From: Natronococcus sp. CG52
GTDB lineage: Archaea; Halobacteriota; Halobacteria; Halobacteriales; Natrialbaceae
DNA length: 64,000 bases
NCBI RefSeq assembly: GCF_023913515.1
Contig: NZ_CP099391.1
Coordinates: 2,356,001 to 2,420,000 of the forward strand
Reading direction: 5' to 3'
Within the stretch, counting starts at the first letter, position 1, and the number at the start of each line of letters is the position of its first letter. Of this stretch, positions 42,754 through 53,518 are shown piece after piece. The notes beneath the pieces were generated by a model, which was not told the origin of the DNA, did not search any database, and worked only from the letters and a program-made list of their open reading frames with translations. Made by a program: the position numbers and the translations under genes.

Positions 42754-43670
42754 TGGTACTCCTCCCGGTATCGGGACCGGACCCACATGCTGAAGATATT
42801 CATCGAGAAAGTCATGATAAACAGCGTTAAGCCGACCGCGAACAGGCTCTGGTAACCGATCGAACCGACCGAGACGTCACCGGTCCCGATCTGTACCATG
42901 TACGCGGTCATCGTCTGAATCGGTTCGAACGGGTTCGTAGTGATCTGCGGAAGCATCCCCGCTGCGAGCGAGACGGCCATCGTCTCGCCGATCGCTCGCG
43001 AGATCGCGAGGATGTACGCGGCGACGACCCCGGATATCGACGCGGGAAAGACCACCTGCGTCGAGACCTCGAGCCGCGTCGCGCCGAGCCCGTAAGCGGC
43101 CTGCCGGAGGTCGTCGGGAACGGAACTCATCGCGTCCTCCGAGAGCGAGGACACCATCGGGATGATCATGATCCCGACGACGATCGCCCCTGCAGCGGCG
43201 TTGAACGTTCCCGTTTCGGGGTAGATCCGCTGGAGGATCGGCGTGATAAACGACAGCGCGAAGAATCCGTAGACGATCGTCGGGACTCCCGCGAGGACCT
43301 CGAGAACGGGCTTTACCGTCCGTCGTACCTGCGGATCGGCGTACTCAGAGAGGTAGATCGCGGTCAACGTCCCGACCGGCAGCGCGATCAGTGCCGATCC
43401 GGCGGTGATCAACAGTGTTCCGTAGATCAGCGGGAGGACGCCGTAACTTCGCGGTCGGATACGCGGCGACCAGTTCGTGCCGGTGAGGAACTCGACCAGC
43501 GACACGTGGGAGAAGAAGTCCATCGATCCTTCGATAAGGACGAGGATGATCGCGACGGTCGTGATCACCGAAAGGGACGCACACGCGAAGAAGACGTAGC
43601 GAGCCACCCGGTCCCCGATCGTGCCGACGTCGTTACTACCTCGAGAGAGGTCTATCCGTTCTTGGGTCAT
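42750..43670 (-). CDS. pstC: phosphate ABC transporter permease PstC, copy B
   Basis: The 306-residue permease has six membrane helices and the loop [20 protein letters not shown]. Its start overlaps the pstS stop by four bases. It forms the channel with PstA of the same copy. Confidence 0.95.
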   Translation of the reverse strand: MTQERIDLSRGSNDVGTIGDRVARYVFFACASLSVITTVAIILVLIEGSMDFFSHVSLVEFLTGTNWSPRIRPRSYGVLPLIYGTLLITAGSALIALPVGTLTAIYLSEYADPQVRRTVKPVLEVLAGVPTIVYGFFALSFITPILQRIYPETGTFNAAAGAIVVGIMIIPMVSSLSEDAMSSVPDDLRQAAYGLGATRLEVSTQVVFPASISGVVAAYILAISRAIGETMAVSLAAGMLPQITTNPFEPIQTMTAYMVQIGTGDVSVGSIGYQSLFAVGLTLFIMTFSMNIFSMWVRSRYREEYQ

Positions 43671-44641
43671 TCGTATTCCTCGATTCGCTCTTCGAGTTTC
43701 TCGCGCTGTGCTTCGATCGTCTCGTCCGGGATCGCGTAGTAGCCGACTTCTCGCGCCGTCTCCTGCGTATTATCGAGATAGAAGCGAGTGAACTCGCGAA
43801 CTTCCTCTCGCTCGAGTTCCCGCAGCCGGATGTAGATGTACATCGGCCGGGACAGCGGCGTGTACTCGTTGGTCTCGATCGACTCCTCGGTCGGCTTCAC
43901 GCAGCCGTCGCCGTCGTCGACGGCGACCAGTTTCAGATCGTCCTCGTTCTCGTAGTAGTAACCGGCGCCGCCGAACCCGATCGCGTCCTTGTTACCGCTG
44001 ACGCCGCGAACGATGACGTTCGTGTCCGGCGTTCCCGTGTAGTCCGAGCGGATGTTCCCCGCCTCACCGTTGATCGCCTCGGTGAAGTAGTCGAAGGTGC
44101 CGGAGGCGGAGTCCCGGCCGTAGAGATCGATCTCCTCGTCCGGCCACGAATCGTCCAGATCGCTCCAGGTCTCGACGTCCGATCCCGACTCCCACAGCTG
44201 ATTCAGTTCGTCGACGGTGAGGCAATCGACCCAGTCGTTCTGGGGATTTACGAAAACCGCGAGTCCGTCCATGACGACCTCGAGTTCGAGCCACTCGACG
44301 CCGTTCGCCGAACACTGCTCCCGTTCGTCGTCCGTGATCTCGCGGCTCGCATCCTGTATTGTGCTCTCACCGGCACAGAACCGCTGGAAGCCGGCGCCCG
44401 TCCCGGAACCGCGGACCGGAATGCGAACGCGGTTGTTCTCCCACATGAACCGCTCCGCGACTGCGGCGCTGTTCGGGAGCAACGTGTCGCTTCCGTCGAT
44501 AATGATCTCACCTTCGAGGCCGCTATCTTCGCCGCGAACGAGACAGCCCGACAGCCCCGTCAACCCCGCACCGACGGTACCGAGCAGTACCTGACGGCGC
44601 GAGAGCGCGCCACCAGAACCAGATCCCGGATCAGTTCCCAT
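43667..44641 (-). CDS. pstS: phosphate-binding lipoprotein PstS, copy B
   Basis: The 324-residue protein has a Tat signal ([17 protein letters not shown]) and lipobox LSGC. Phosphate-binding segments are [16 protein letters not shown] and [11 protein letters not shown], and [16 protein letters not shown] follows. The two PstS proteins share motifs but differ in most other positions, so they may differ in affinity. The ATG lies 26 nt from the shared promoter box. Confidence 0.95.
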   Translation of the reverse strand: MGTDPGSGSGGALSRRQVLLGTVGAGLTGLSGCLVRGEDSGLEGEIIIDGSDTLLPNSAAVAERFMWENNRVRIPVRGSGTGAGFQRFCAGESTIQDASREITDDEREQCSANGVEWLELEVVMDGLAVFVNPQNDWVDCLTVDELNQLWESGSDVETWSDLDDSWPDEEIDLYGRDSASGTFDYFTEAINGEAGNIRSDYTGTPDTNVIVRGVSGNKDAIGFGGAGYYYENEDDLKLVAVDDGDGCVKPTEESIETNEYTPLSRPMYIYIRLRELEREEVREFTRFYLDNTQETAREVGYYAIPDETIEAQREKLEERIEEYE

Positions 44642-44667
44642 CAGTGCACTCTATAGAAGATCGCATC

Positions 44668-44697
44668 TAAGTACTCTACTATGTTTTCTATATATCC
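44668..44697 (-). promoter_or_regulatory. shared pst promoter box, copy 3 (before pstS B)
   Basis: The coding strand reads ATATATAGAAAA-CATAGTAGAG-TACTTA, 26 nt before the pstS copy B ATG. Together with the other two boxes it defines a common control sequence. Confidence 0.7.
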
Positions 44698-44795
44698 CTA
44701 TGTTCTAGACCAGTTCCCAGTGTGTCCAGTTCCGCCTACGCGGGTGAGAGGTCGCCCGACGAATCCGGTCTCCAGGAACGCGTATTCGTCGCCAG

Positions 44796-44819
44796 CTCTA
44801 TAGAGTGATGGCATTTATA
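44796..44819 (+). promoter_or_regulatory. palindrome and TATA element before the AbrB-PhoU gene
   Basis: CTCTATAGAG (44796-44805) is a perfect palindrome, followed by CATTTATA ending about 24 nt before the ATG at 44843. The half CTCTATAG also occurs near 44650 on the pstS side of this divergent region. Confidence 0.45.
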
Positions 44820-44842
44820 CGCACCCGGTCGAAATCGCGCGT

Positions 44843-45838
44843 ATGGAGACCCGCAAGGTCCAGGTGACGGGCGGCTCTACGTTCACCGTCTCGCTTCCGA
44901 AGACCTGGGCGACCGACAACGGCGTTAGCGCCGGCACGACCGTCGAGTGTTATCCGGAGGACGACTCGCTGTTGCTCACACCGACCAGCAAGACGGATCG
45001 CCAGGAGGGAACTCTCGACGTCTCGGATCTCGAGGGCGAGCGGCTCACCCGCGCGGTGATGACGATGTACGTCAGCGGCTTCGACATCATCCGCCTCGAG
45101 GCGACCCGTATCACGACCGACCAGCGCCGAGCGATCCGCGACGCGACCCAGAGTCTGGTCGGCGTCGAGGTCTTAGAGGAGACGACCGACAGCGTCGTCA
45201 TCCAGGACCTGCTCGACTCCTCGGAGCTGTCGATCGTCAACGCCGTCTCTCGGATGCGTCTGATCGCCCAATCGATGCTCGAGGACGCCGTCACCGCGCT
45301 GATCGAGAACGACGACGACATCGCCCACGACGTCATCCAGCGCGACGACGACGTCGACCGACTCTGGCTCGTCGTCTCCCGCATCTTCCGGGCGACCCTG
45401 CGCTCGCCGCGAGCCGCCGAGGAGCTGGGCGTCCTCCGCGAGGACTGCTTCGACTACCACTCGAGCGCCCGCCAGCTCGAGCGCGTCGCCGATCACGCCG
45501 CCAAGATCAGCAACCTCGCGCTCAAACTCGAGGAGATTCCGGAGCCCGTCGCCGAGGGGCTCGTCGCGCTCCACGAGGACGCCTTCGACATCCTCGAGAA
45601 GTCGATGGACGCGCTGTTCGCCGACGAGACCGACGAGGCGAACCGGCTCGGCCACGCCGCCCGCGAGGCGATCCTCGAGATCGATCAGCACACCCGGGAG
45701 ATCGACGACAAGCTTCGGGGTCTCGATCCCGCACAGGCCCAGTCGCTGGGACTGATCGTCGACTCGCTTTCCCGGAGCGCCGACTACGGCGGGAACATCG
45801 CCGAGACGGCGCTCCAGAAGGCCGCACCGCGACCCTGA
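44843..45838 (+). CDS. AbrB-PhoU fusion regulator
   Basis: The 331-residue protein has an AbrB/SpoVT-type DNA-binding domain at residues 1-48 (METRKVQVTGGSTFTVSLPKTWA) and then PhoU-type helical repeats (ARQLERVADHAAKISNLAL near 215 and SLSRSADYGGNIAETAL near 310). Such fusions are archaeal phosphate regulators that combine operator binding with phosphate signalling. It is divergent from pst copy B with a 200-base shared control region, so it probably regulates the pst genes. Confidence 0.9.
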   Translation: METRKVQVTGGSTFTVSLPKTWATDNGVSAGTTVECYPEDDSLLLTPTSKTDRQEGTLDVSDLEGERLTRAVMTMYVSGFDIIRLEATRITTDQRRAIRDATQSLVGVEVLEETTDSVVIQDLLDSSELSIVNAVSRMRLIAQSMLEDAVTALIENDDDIAHDVIQRDDDVDRLWLVVSRIFRATLRSPRAAEELGVLREDCFDYHSSARQLERVADHAAKISNLALKLEEIPEPVAEGLVALHEDAFDILEKSMDALFADETDEANRLGHAAREAILEIDQHTREIDDKLRGLDPAQAQSLGLIVDSLSRSADYGGNIAETALQKAAPRP

Positions 45839-46078
45839 ACTCTCGGGGCTGTCGTCTCTCGATCGGGCGCTGTAGCGACTCCGACCGGTCTCAATCGCCC
45901 GAGGGCCGTTCGATCGGCGGGGAGCTCGTTTCAGTCGGTACCGTAACCGGTTTTCGACCGTATCGGCCGCGGCTCCTGACGAACCACGAGGCGTACGGAC
46001 GGCTCAATAGTACAACTAGCAATCGCCTTATGACGATTCCTCGTCGGACGACGTGTGGCACTCAGTGCCAGATCGATC
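45839..46078. other. gene-free spacer after the AbrB-PhoU gene
   Basis: About 240 bases carry no supported gene. AT-rich CAATAGTACAACTAGCAATCG near 46007 may contain the promoter for the next small gene. Confidence 0.4.
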
Positions 46079-46303
46079 ATGCATAGACGCTCCAGCGGTG
46101 ACGACGAGCCAGTCCGAGAGCAACGGACCGATCCCGAATCCGCGGCTTCGACGCCGCCAGCGCTCGAGGCCGACGTCGTTACATACGAAACCCGACCGGA
46201 TCGGCAGACGATCTACCCGTCCGACTGCACGGAGGATCGGAAGCTGACGGCGTGGCTGAGCGCGAACACGAGCGCGTTCGTCGATCTCGGAGACCGCCGC
46301 TGA
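46079..46303 (+). CDS. small acidic protein, DUF7511-like
   Basis: The 74-residue protein starts at MHRRSSGDDEPVREQ. Its second half, TIYPSDCTEDRKLTAWLSAN then SFVDL-like AFVDLGDRR, is a conserved haloarchaeal pattern I associate with DUF7511. The N-terminal third is variable and disordered. Function is unknown. Confidence 0.65.
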   Translation: MHRRSSGDDEPVREQRTDPESAASTPPALEADVVTYETRPDRQTIYPSDCTEDRKLTAWLSANTSAFVDLGDRR

Positions 46304-46381
46304 TCCGACCGCGCGATTCGCGAGGCCATCGCTGTCAGGATTCGAGAAGCGGTCGAAAACGGTTCGTCGGCGAATCGGCGA

Positions 46382-46753
46382 TTACTCGAGAAGAACGGCG
46401 TTGACCTGACCGCTCTGGCCGGGTCGGGACGTGACGCGTGCCTTCCCTTCGGAGGTTTCGACGACTGCGCCCTTCGTGATGATGTTTCGGCGGACGTAGT
46501 TCGGGTTGGCGTCGTTTTCGACGACGTCCTCGATCTCGGCGGTGACCGTCTCGTCACCGTCGTTGACGCTCGCCACGTTGGTCGCGAGTGCACGGGTCTT
46601 CGTGCCCTTGCCGCGGACGTCGACGATCCGGAAACGGGGCTCGCCGACCTGCGTCTCCGTCGGCAGTCGACCGATTTCGGACTTTCGGCGTTTTCGGACG
46701 TTCTTCAGTCGGCCTCCGGTTCGCTTGCGCGTCGAGTTGCCCTGGTTTTGCAT
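46382..46753 (-). CDS. rps8e: 30S ribosomal protein S8e
   Basis: The 123-residue protein begins MQNQGNSTRKRTGGRLKNVR, the invariant basic N-terminus of archaeal S8e, and contains VRGKGTKTRALATNVASV and NPNYVRRNIITKGAVVET. It is part of the small ribosomal subunit. Its basic charge contrasts with the acidic proteins around it. It is monocistronic. Confidence 0.97.
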   Translation of the reverse strand: MQNQGNSTRKRTGGRLKNVRKRRKSEIGRLPTETQVGEPRFRIVDVRGKGTKTRALATNVASVNDGDETVTAEIEDVVENDANPNYVRRNIITKGAVVETSEGKARVTSRPGQSGQVNAVLLE

Positions 46754-47048
46754 ACTCGGATAACGTTCTGGCGGATACTTGAATGCACGCTTTCACGCCG
46801 ACCTTTTTCCGTTCGGGTAGCTCACTACGTTCACCACCTCTCTCTGCTCGCGAGCGCGAAGCGCTCGTTCACGGGTCACTCCGTTCCACGTTCTCATCGC
46901 GGTTCTCGCTCACGCCGTTCGCTCCGAACCGCGCACCGTTCGCACGGCTCGCGGGACCTCCGGTCCCGCGCTAACGCAAAAAATCTCGACCAAAAAGAGC
47001 CGCTCACTCACTCCGTTCGTTCGCGGTACTACTCGTGAGTTACTCGGT
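46754..47048. other. gene-free, hairpin-rich spacer
   Basis: It holds two perfect triloop hairpins: CGAGCGC-GAA-GCGCTCG (46851-46867) and CGCGGGACC-TCC-GGTCCCGCG (46950-46970). The rest is GTTCGCTC-type low-complexity DNA. The hairpins may terminate the convergent-side transcript of the PQQ-like gene's neighbour, but no gene is supported. Confidence 0.5.
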
Positions 47049-48464
47049 TCACTCATCTTCGACGAGACAGTAGGCGTGACCCGGCGCCTCGAGGATCGTC
47101 TCCTCGTCGTCGTCCCAGTAGTTCGAGAAGACGCCGCGCTCGGCGTAGTAGATCCGGCCGTCGTGGAGAACCGGCGCGCTCGTGACGTGGCCGCGGTTCT
47201 CGACCCGCCAGCGGCGCTCGCCGGTTTCCTTGTCGAGCGCGTACAGGTGCGAGTCGTAGGAGCCGACGAGGATCGTCTCGGCGGTGGCCGTCAGCGCGCC
47301 GATGATCGACCCGTTGACGTCCGTTGACCACAACTCCTCGCCGGAGTCGCAGTCGAGGGCGTAGACGTGGTCGTCGTTGCTTCCGGTGTAGACGACGTTT
47401 TCCTCGGGATCCAGCGCCGGGTTGGCCATGATTCGCCCGTCCGTCTCGAACGCCCACTCCTCGCCGCCGTCCTCGAGGTCCAGACAGTAGAAGTGTTCGT
47501 CCCAGGAGCCGAAGTAGCCGTACCCGTCGTGGGCCGCGATCGTTCCCTTGATCTCCGCGCCGAGGTTGAACTCGCCGTCGGCCTTCGACTCGCCATCGGG
47601 ACCGTCCTCGCCGCCGGTCTGGAACTCCCAGGCGAACTCGAGGGAAGGGAACTTCCAGCAGTAGACGGCGCCGTCGTTCGATCCGGCGCAGATCCGGCCC
47701 GTCTCGAGGTCCACCGTCGGGGAGGGATGGGCCTGCCCCCAGATCCGGTCGTCGCTCCAGGTCGGGTCGCCGGTTTCGGCGTCGAGCGTCCAGAGCGCAC
47801 CCGAGGAGGGACTGCCGTACTCCGCGATGACGTAGAGCGTGCCGTCGTAGTAGACGGGACTCGAACCGATCGCCAGCGTGTTCTCGAGGTCGCCGGATCG
47901 CGTTCGCCAGACGATGTCGCCGGTCTCGACGTCGAGCGCGTACATGTCGCCGTCGTAGCCGCCGACGTAGGCGGTCCCGTCGACGATGGCCGGCGAGCCG
48001 TGGAATCCGAGATCGGTCGCGCCGGTCCTGGTCGCCCAGCGGAGCTCGCCGGACGGCTCGACGGCGTGAACCCAGCCCGTGTCGCCCGCGATCACGATCG
48101 TCTCCCCGTCGGGCGTCGGGAGCGGACTCGACTTCGCCGCAGCGTGGCCGACGTTGTTGATCGGGAACGACCAGTTGACGCTGACGGCGTCCGGAACGAC
48201 CTCGTCCGGGAAGTAGCCGAGTCGACGCAGTCCGCGACGGAACATCGTTACGTCGTCGTCCGGATGGGTCACGTACTCCGAGACGGTATCGGCGACGCCG
48301 TCGGACGAATCGGACGTCCTGTCGGGCCCGGACTCGTCGTCCGTCGGTTCCCACAGGGTACAGCCGGCGAGTCCGGTGGCTGCGGCGACGCCGGCTGCGC
48401 GGAGAAACGTCCGTCGGATACGACCGCCATCGGCGGATCGGAGGGTATGAGGTTCATCTGACAT
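47049..48464 (-). CDS. Tat-exported lipoprotein with PQQ-like beta-propeller
   Basis: The 471-residue protein has a Tat signal (RIRRTFLRAAGVAAATG) and lipobox LAGC. At least seven blades follow with the Ala-Leu-Asp/Glu-x-Glu-Thr-Gly signature, for example MYALDVETGDIVWRTRSG, VYALDCDSGEELWSTDV and LYALDKETGERRWRVEN. This is the PQQ-repeat/BamB-like propeller. Most such proteins bind no PQQ and act as extracellular scaffolds. There is no dehydrogenase motif. Confidence 0.9.
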   Translation of the reverse strand: MSDEPHTLRSADGGRIRRTFLRAAGVAAATGLAGCTLWEPTDDESGPDRTSDSSDGVADTVSEYVTHPDDDVTMFRRGLRRLGYFPDEVVPDAVSVNWSFPINNVGHAAAKSSPLPTPDGETIVIAGDTGWVHAVEPSGELRWATRTGATDLGFHGSPAIVDGTAYVGGYDGDMYALDVETGDIVWRTRSGDLENTLAIGSSPVYYDGTLYVIAEYGSPSSGALWTLDAETGDPTWSDDRIWGQAHPSPTVDLETGRICAGSNDGAVYCWKFPSLEFAWEFQTGGEDGPDGESKADGEFNLGAEIKGTIAAHDGYGYFGSWDEHFYCLDLEDGGEEWAFETDGRIMANPALDPEENVVYTGSNDDHVYALDCDSGEELWSTDVNGSIIGALTATAETILVGSYDSHLYALDKETGERRWRVENRGHVTSAPVLHDGRIYYAERGVFSNYWDDDEETILEAPGHAYCLVEDE

Positions 48465-48561
48465 ACGGCGAGACTCTGCCGGAACTCGAGCGGTGAGTCG
48501 ATAAAAGAATCCCGATGTCCGTCGAATTCCGTGACAGTTCGGTTTCGAAACCGGTCGCTCG

Positions 48562-50817
<2,256 letters not shown>

Positions 50818-50926
50818 ACCGATGGCACTGTGGGGGGAATACTAAAAACAATGTGAAAGAGGGGTTCGACGGTCGTCGAAATAGTCGTTCAGACGTAACG
50901 GCCGATTGCGTCCACGGAGTCGACCG

Positions 50927-50933
50927 TTTTATA
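50927..50933 (+). promoter_or_regulatory. TATA element of coaD
   Basis: TTTTATA lies 24 nt before the ATG at 50958, leaderless spacing. This supports the internal ATG over the 35-codon longer frame. Confidence 0.6.
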
Positions 50934-50957
50934 CGCACCGCGCCAGTGAGATGGGGT

Positions 50958-51452
50958 ATGGACGTCGCGCTTGGTGGGACGTTCGACCCCGTTCACGACG
51001 GCCACCGTCGGCTGTTCGAACGGGCGTTCGAACTCGGAGACGTGACCGTGGGACTAACGAGTGACGGACTCGCACCGCAGACTCGCCACGTCGATCGGCA
51101 CGTCAAATCGTTCGACGAACGAACGCAGGCTCTCGAGGAGGAACTCGAGCCACTCGCGAGCGAACACGACCGCGAGTTCGAGATTCGTCCGCTGGAGGAA
51201 CCGACGGGAATCGCGACGGAGCCGCAGTTCGAGTATCTGGTCGTCTCGCCGGAGACCCTCGAGGGTGGTAAACGCATCAACGAGATTCGCCACGAGCGCG
51301 GGCACGATCTCCTCGAGATCGTCGTCGTTCCGCACGTCCTCGCCGCCGACGACGAGATCATCTCGAGTACCCGGATCGTCAACGGCGAGATCGACGAGCA
51401 CGGGAACGTTCTCGAGGCGGACGCCGAAACGGGTCAGCAGGATCCCGACTGA
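50958..51452 (+). CDS. coaD: phosphopantetheine adenylyltransferase (archaeal type)
   Basis: The 164-residue nucleotidyltransferase starts at MDVALGGTFDPVHDGHRRLF, with the HxGH nucleotide-binding motif. The C-terminal IISSTRIVNGEID carries the SSTRI motif. It adenylates 4'-phosphopantetheine in coenzyme A biosynthesis. It is monocistronic. Confidence 0.93.
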   Translation: MDVALGGTFDPVHDGHRRLFERAFELGDVTVGLTSDGLAPQTRHVDRHVKSFDERTQALEEELEPLASEHDREFEIRPLEEPTGIATEPQFEYLVVSPETLEGGKRINEIRHERGHDLLEIVVVPHVLAADDEIISSTRIVNGEIDEHGNVLEADAETGQQDPD

Positions 51453-51590
51453 CCGACCGGACGGTTCATCAGCCACTGTTCGTTCAGCCTGACTGCCAGT
51501 TTGTGGTCACGTTTACGACCGTCGGCACTGTTTTCGTCCGCGTATCGTTCACTTACGCGGACGCAGGATCGGAATGCCTCGCTGAAACGA

Positions 51591-51899
51591 TTACCAGCGC
51601 GGTGGCTCGAGCCCGGCGTCCTCGAGCAGGGCCTTCCACCGGGACTGAATCGAGAGTCGAGAGACGTTCGCGGCGTCCGCGACTGCACCTTGCGTTCGGC
51701 CGTCGCCGGCGACGAGTGAACCGGCGTAGAGGCTGGCTGCGAGCAGCGCTCGCTTCGAACGGTCAGCCTCTGGGACGTCCGTCAGGAAGAGTTCCGTAGC
51801 ACACGACCGCGCCTCGCTCGACAGCTCCAGCCGGTCGGCAGCCTGTTCGAGTTTCTCGAGCCAGGGTTCGTATTCAATGCGATCCCGGGCGCTATGCAT
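51591..51899 (-). CDS. single cyclin-fold TFB-like protein
   Basis: The 102-residue protein resembles the second cyclin repeat of archaeal transcription factor B (KRALLAASLYAGSLVAGDGR ... VADAANVSRLSIQSRWKALL). It lacks the zinc ribbon, B-finger and first cyclin repeat. It could be a stand-alone regulator that competes for TBP or DNA, or a shortened TFB. It is complete, with its own ATG and stop. Similar short proteins occur in haloarchaea without known function. Confidence 0.7.
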   Translation of the reverse strand: MHSARDRIEYEPWLEKLEQAADRLELSSEARSCATELFLTDVPEADRSKRALLAASLYAGSLVAGDGRTQGAVADAANVSRLSIQSRWKALLEDAGLEPPRW

Positions 51900-52153
51900 A
51901 CGACGAGGTATCGCTCCATCCGGGATAAATCCACGGTCCGCGTCAGTGTCTCGAGCGCGAGCCAGTAATCGCGGGCCGATTCGATCGTCTCACCGCCCAA
52001 TACTGGGCTAGGAACGGCAACATTCAGCTACGAACGACTCAGCAAACCGGCCGTTCACCCGCGATTTCACTAGGATACAACTACTAAAGCCCCAAACCAC
52101 CGAACCCAGGATTGACGTCCGTCGCTCCGACGAGGCCGGCGGTTCGCGTTACC

Positions 52154-52327
52154 ATGAAAGAACCAACATGCAAGCTGGTGTGTACCGGGTGTGGCCTCGA
52201 GATGCCGTACCGGGATCGATCGTTGGCCGAACAGGCGGCCGAACTCCACCAGCTTCGCGATTCGGAACACGTGACCTTTATCGTTCCACCCGACTGGTCT
52301 CCCGAGGAGCCGGTAAAACACGAGTGA
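52154..52327 (+). CDS. small CxxC zinc-finger-like protein
   Basis: The 57-residue protein is MKEPTCKLVCTGCGLEMPYR and then a helix (SLAEQAAELHQLRDSEH) and VTFIVPPDW. Cys6, Cys10 and Cys13 plus downstream His resemble a half zinc finger. Small zinc-finger proteins of this size are common haloarchaeal regulators. No function is known to me. Confidence 0.6.
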   Translation: MKEPTCKLVCTGCGLEMPYRDRSLAEQAAELHQLRDSEHVTFIVPPDWSPEEPVKHE

Positions 52328-52373
52328 GTCGGATCGACAGCTTCTTACTCGATTCGTGACAAGCGGGGGACGA

Positions 52374-52458
52374 GCGCGGGTAGCCAAGCTAGGCCAACGG
52401 CGCAGCGCTTAGGACGCTGTCCCGTAGGGGTCCGCCGGTTCGAATCCGGTCCCGCGCA
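52374..52458 (+). tRNA. tRNA-Leu (anticodon TAG)
   Basis: The arms GCGCGGG and CCCGCGC pair fully, with discriminator A. Stem CAGCG/CGCTG closes loop CTTAGGA, giving anticodon TAG for CTA codons. The variable arm (TCCCGTAGGGGT) is long as in class II leucine tRNA. The T arm is CCGGTTCGAATCCGG. No intron is present. Confidence 0.95.
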
Positions 52459-52499
52459 TTCTGTCGCGAGCAAACTCGCGAGCGACAGCAATCGCATGT

Positions 52500-52602
52500 C
52501 CGGTTCGAATCAGGGAGTGACGCGAACGAAGTGAGCAGAACGACCGTGGTTCGAATCCGGTCCCACACACTGTCTACAAATCTCCGATTTGAATCCGGTC
52601 CC
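52500..52602 (+). repeat. three degenerate copies of the tRNA-Leu 3' arm
   Basis: Downstream of tRNA-Leu the T-arm core recurs as CCGGTTCGAATCA (52500-52512), GGTTCGAATCCGGTCCCACA (52548-52567) and TTTGAATCCGGTCCCGAACA (52588-52607), spaced 65, 46 and 38 nt. Such copies are left when elements integrate at a tRNA 3' end and later decay. No integrase gene is in the window. Confidence 0.6.
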
Positions 52603-52703
52603 GAACAGGATCGGCCTTGCTCGAGAATCCGTGATAGACGCTAGCAAGACGGGCGTCAGACACTCCACAATGCTTATTCGCGCGGGTGCGGCTTGTATGA
52701 GCA

Positions 52704-53516
52704 ATGGCCGGGTTAGACGATGTCTTCGGGGACCTCTTCTCGAGTGTGGATGCAGTCGCACTCTTCTCACCGAGCGGATCGTACTACGAACGGTTCGCGA
52801 CGGTGGACGAGGTCGACGTGATCGTTATCGGGACCGAGAACGACGTCGGTGCGGAGACGTTCGTCGAACTGCCACTCGAGTTCGACAACATCTCCGACCG
52901 GATCCGTTTCGGGCTCGAGGGCGCGCTCGATCAGGACATCATCGAGGACGGCGACACGATAGCGTGTGCGACGAGCGTCTTCAGCGACGACATCGACACG
53001 GTCTCTCGCGTGCGTGCGGACGCAGATTCCCGCACCGGAATATACGACCTGTTCGCGAAGTCCCGCGCGGATCCGGAGGTAATCAAGTCGGTGCTGGAAC
53101 TGGCGATCGAACTGGGTCAGAAGGGTCAGAAGGGCAAGCCGGTCGGGGCGCTGTTCGTCGTCGGCGACGCGGGCAAGGTGATGAACAAGTCCCGGCCGCT
53201 GTCGTACAACCCGTTCGAGAAGTCCCACGTCCACGTGGGCGACCCGATCGTGAACGTGATGCTGAAGGAGTTCTCCCGGCTCGACGGCGCGTTCGTCATC
53301 TCGGACGCGGGCAAGATCGTCTCGGCGTACCGCTACCTCGAGCCGTCCGCGGAGGGGGTCGACATTCCGAAGGGGCTCGGTGCACGCCACATGGCCGGCG
53401 GCGCGATCACGCGAGACACGAACGCGATCACGATCGTGCTTTCGGAGAGTGATGGTCTCGTCCGGGCGTTCAAGGCCGGAGAGATCATTCTGGAGGTCGA
53501 CCCGGAGGCGTACTGA
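52704..53516 (+). CDS. dacZ: diadenylate cyclase DacZ (c-di-AMP synthase)
   Basis: The 270-residue protein has an N-terminal archaeal domain and a C-terminal DAC catalytic domain. Active-site motifs are LDGAFVISDAG (DGA at 194-196) and GARHMAGGAITRDT (the RHR-type motif, near 228). It joins two ATP molecules to make c-di-AMP, which in Haloferax is essential and controls osmotic balance. A TATA-like element sits 25 nt upstream. The stop is two bases before the channel gene, so the two are co-transcribed. Confidence 0.94.
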   Translation: MAGLDDVFGDLFSSVDAVALFSPSGSYYERFATVDEVDVIVIGTENDVGAETFVELPLEFDNISDRIRFGLEGALDQDIIEDGDTIACATSVFSDDIDTVSRVRADADSRTGIYDLFAKSRADPEVIKSVLELAIELGQKGQKGKPVGALFVVGDAGKVMNKSRPLSYNPFEKSHVHVGDPIVNVMLKEFSRLDGAFVISDAGKIVSAYRYLEPSAEGVDIPKGLGARHMAGGAITRDTNAITIVLSESDGLVRAFKAGEIILEVDPEAY

Positions 53517-53518
53517 GT

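Noticed and set aside
51782-52000. 72-codon minus-strand frame overlapping the TFB-like gene
   Set aside because: It overlaps the better supported cyclin-fold gene in another frame and shows no conserved pattern.
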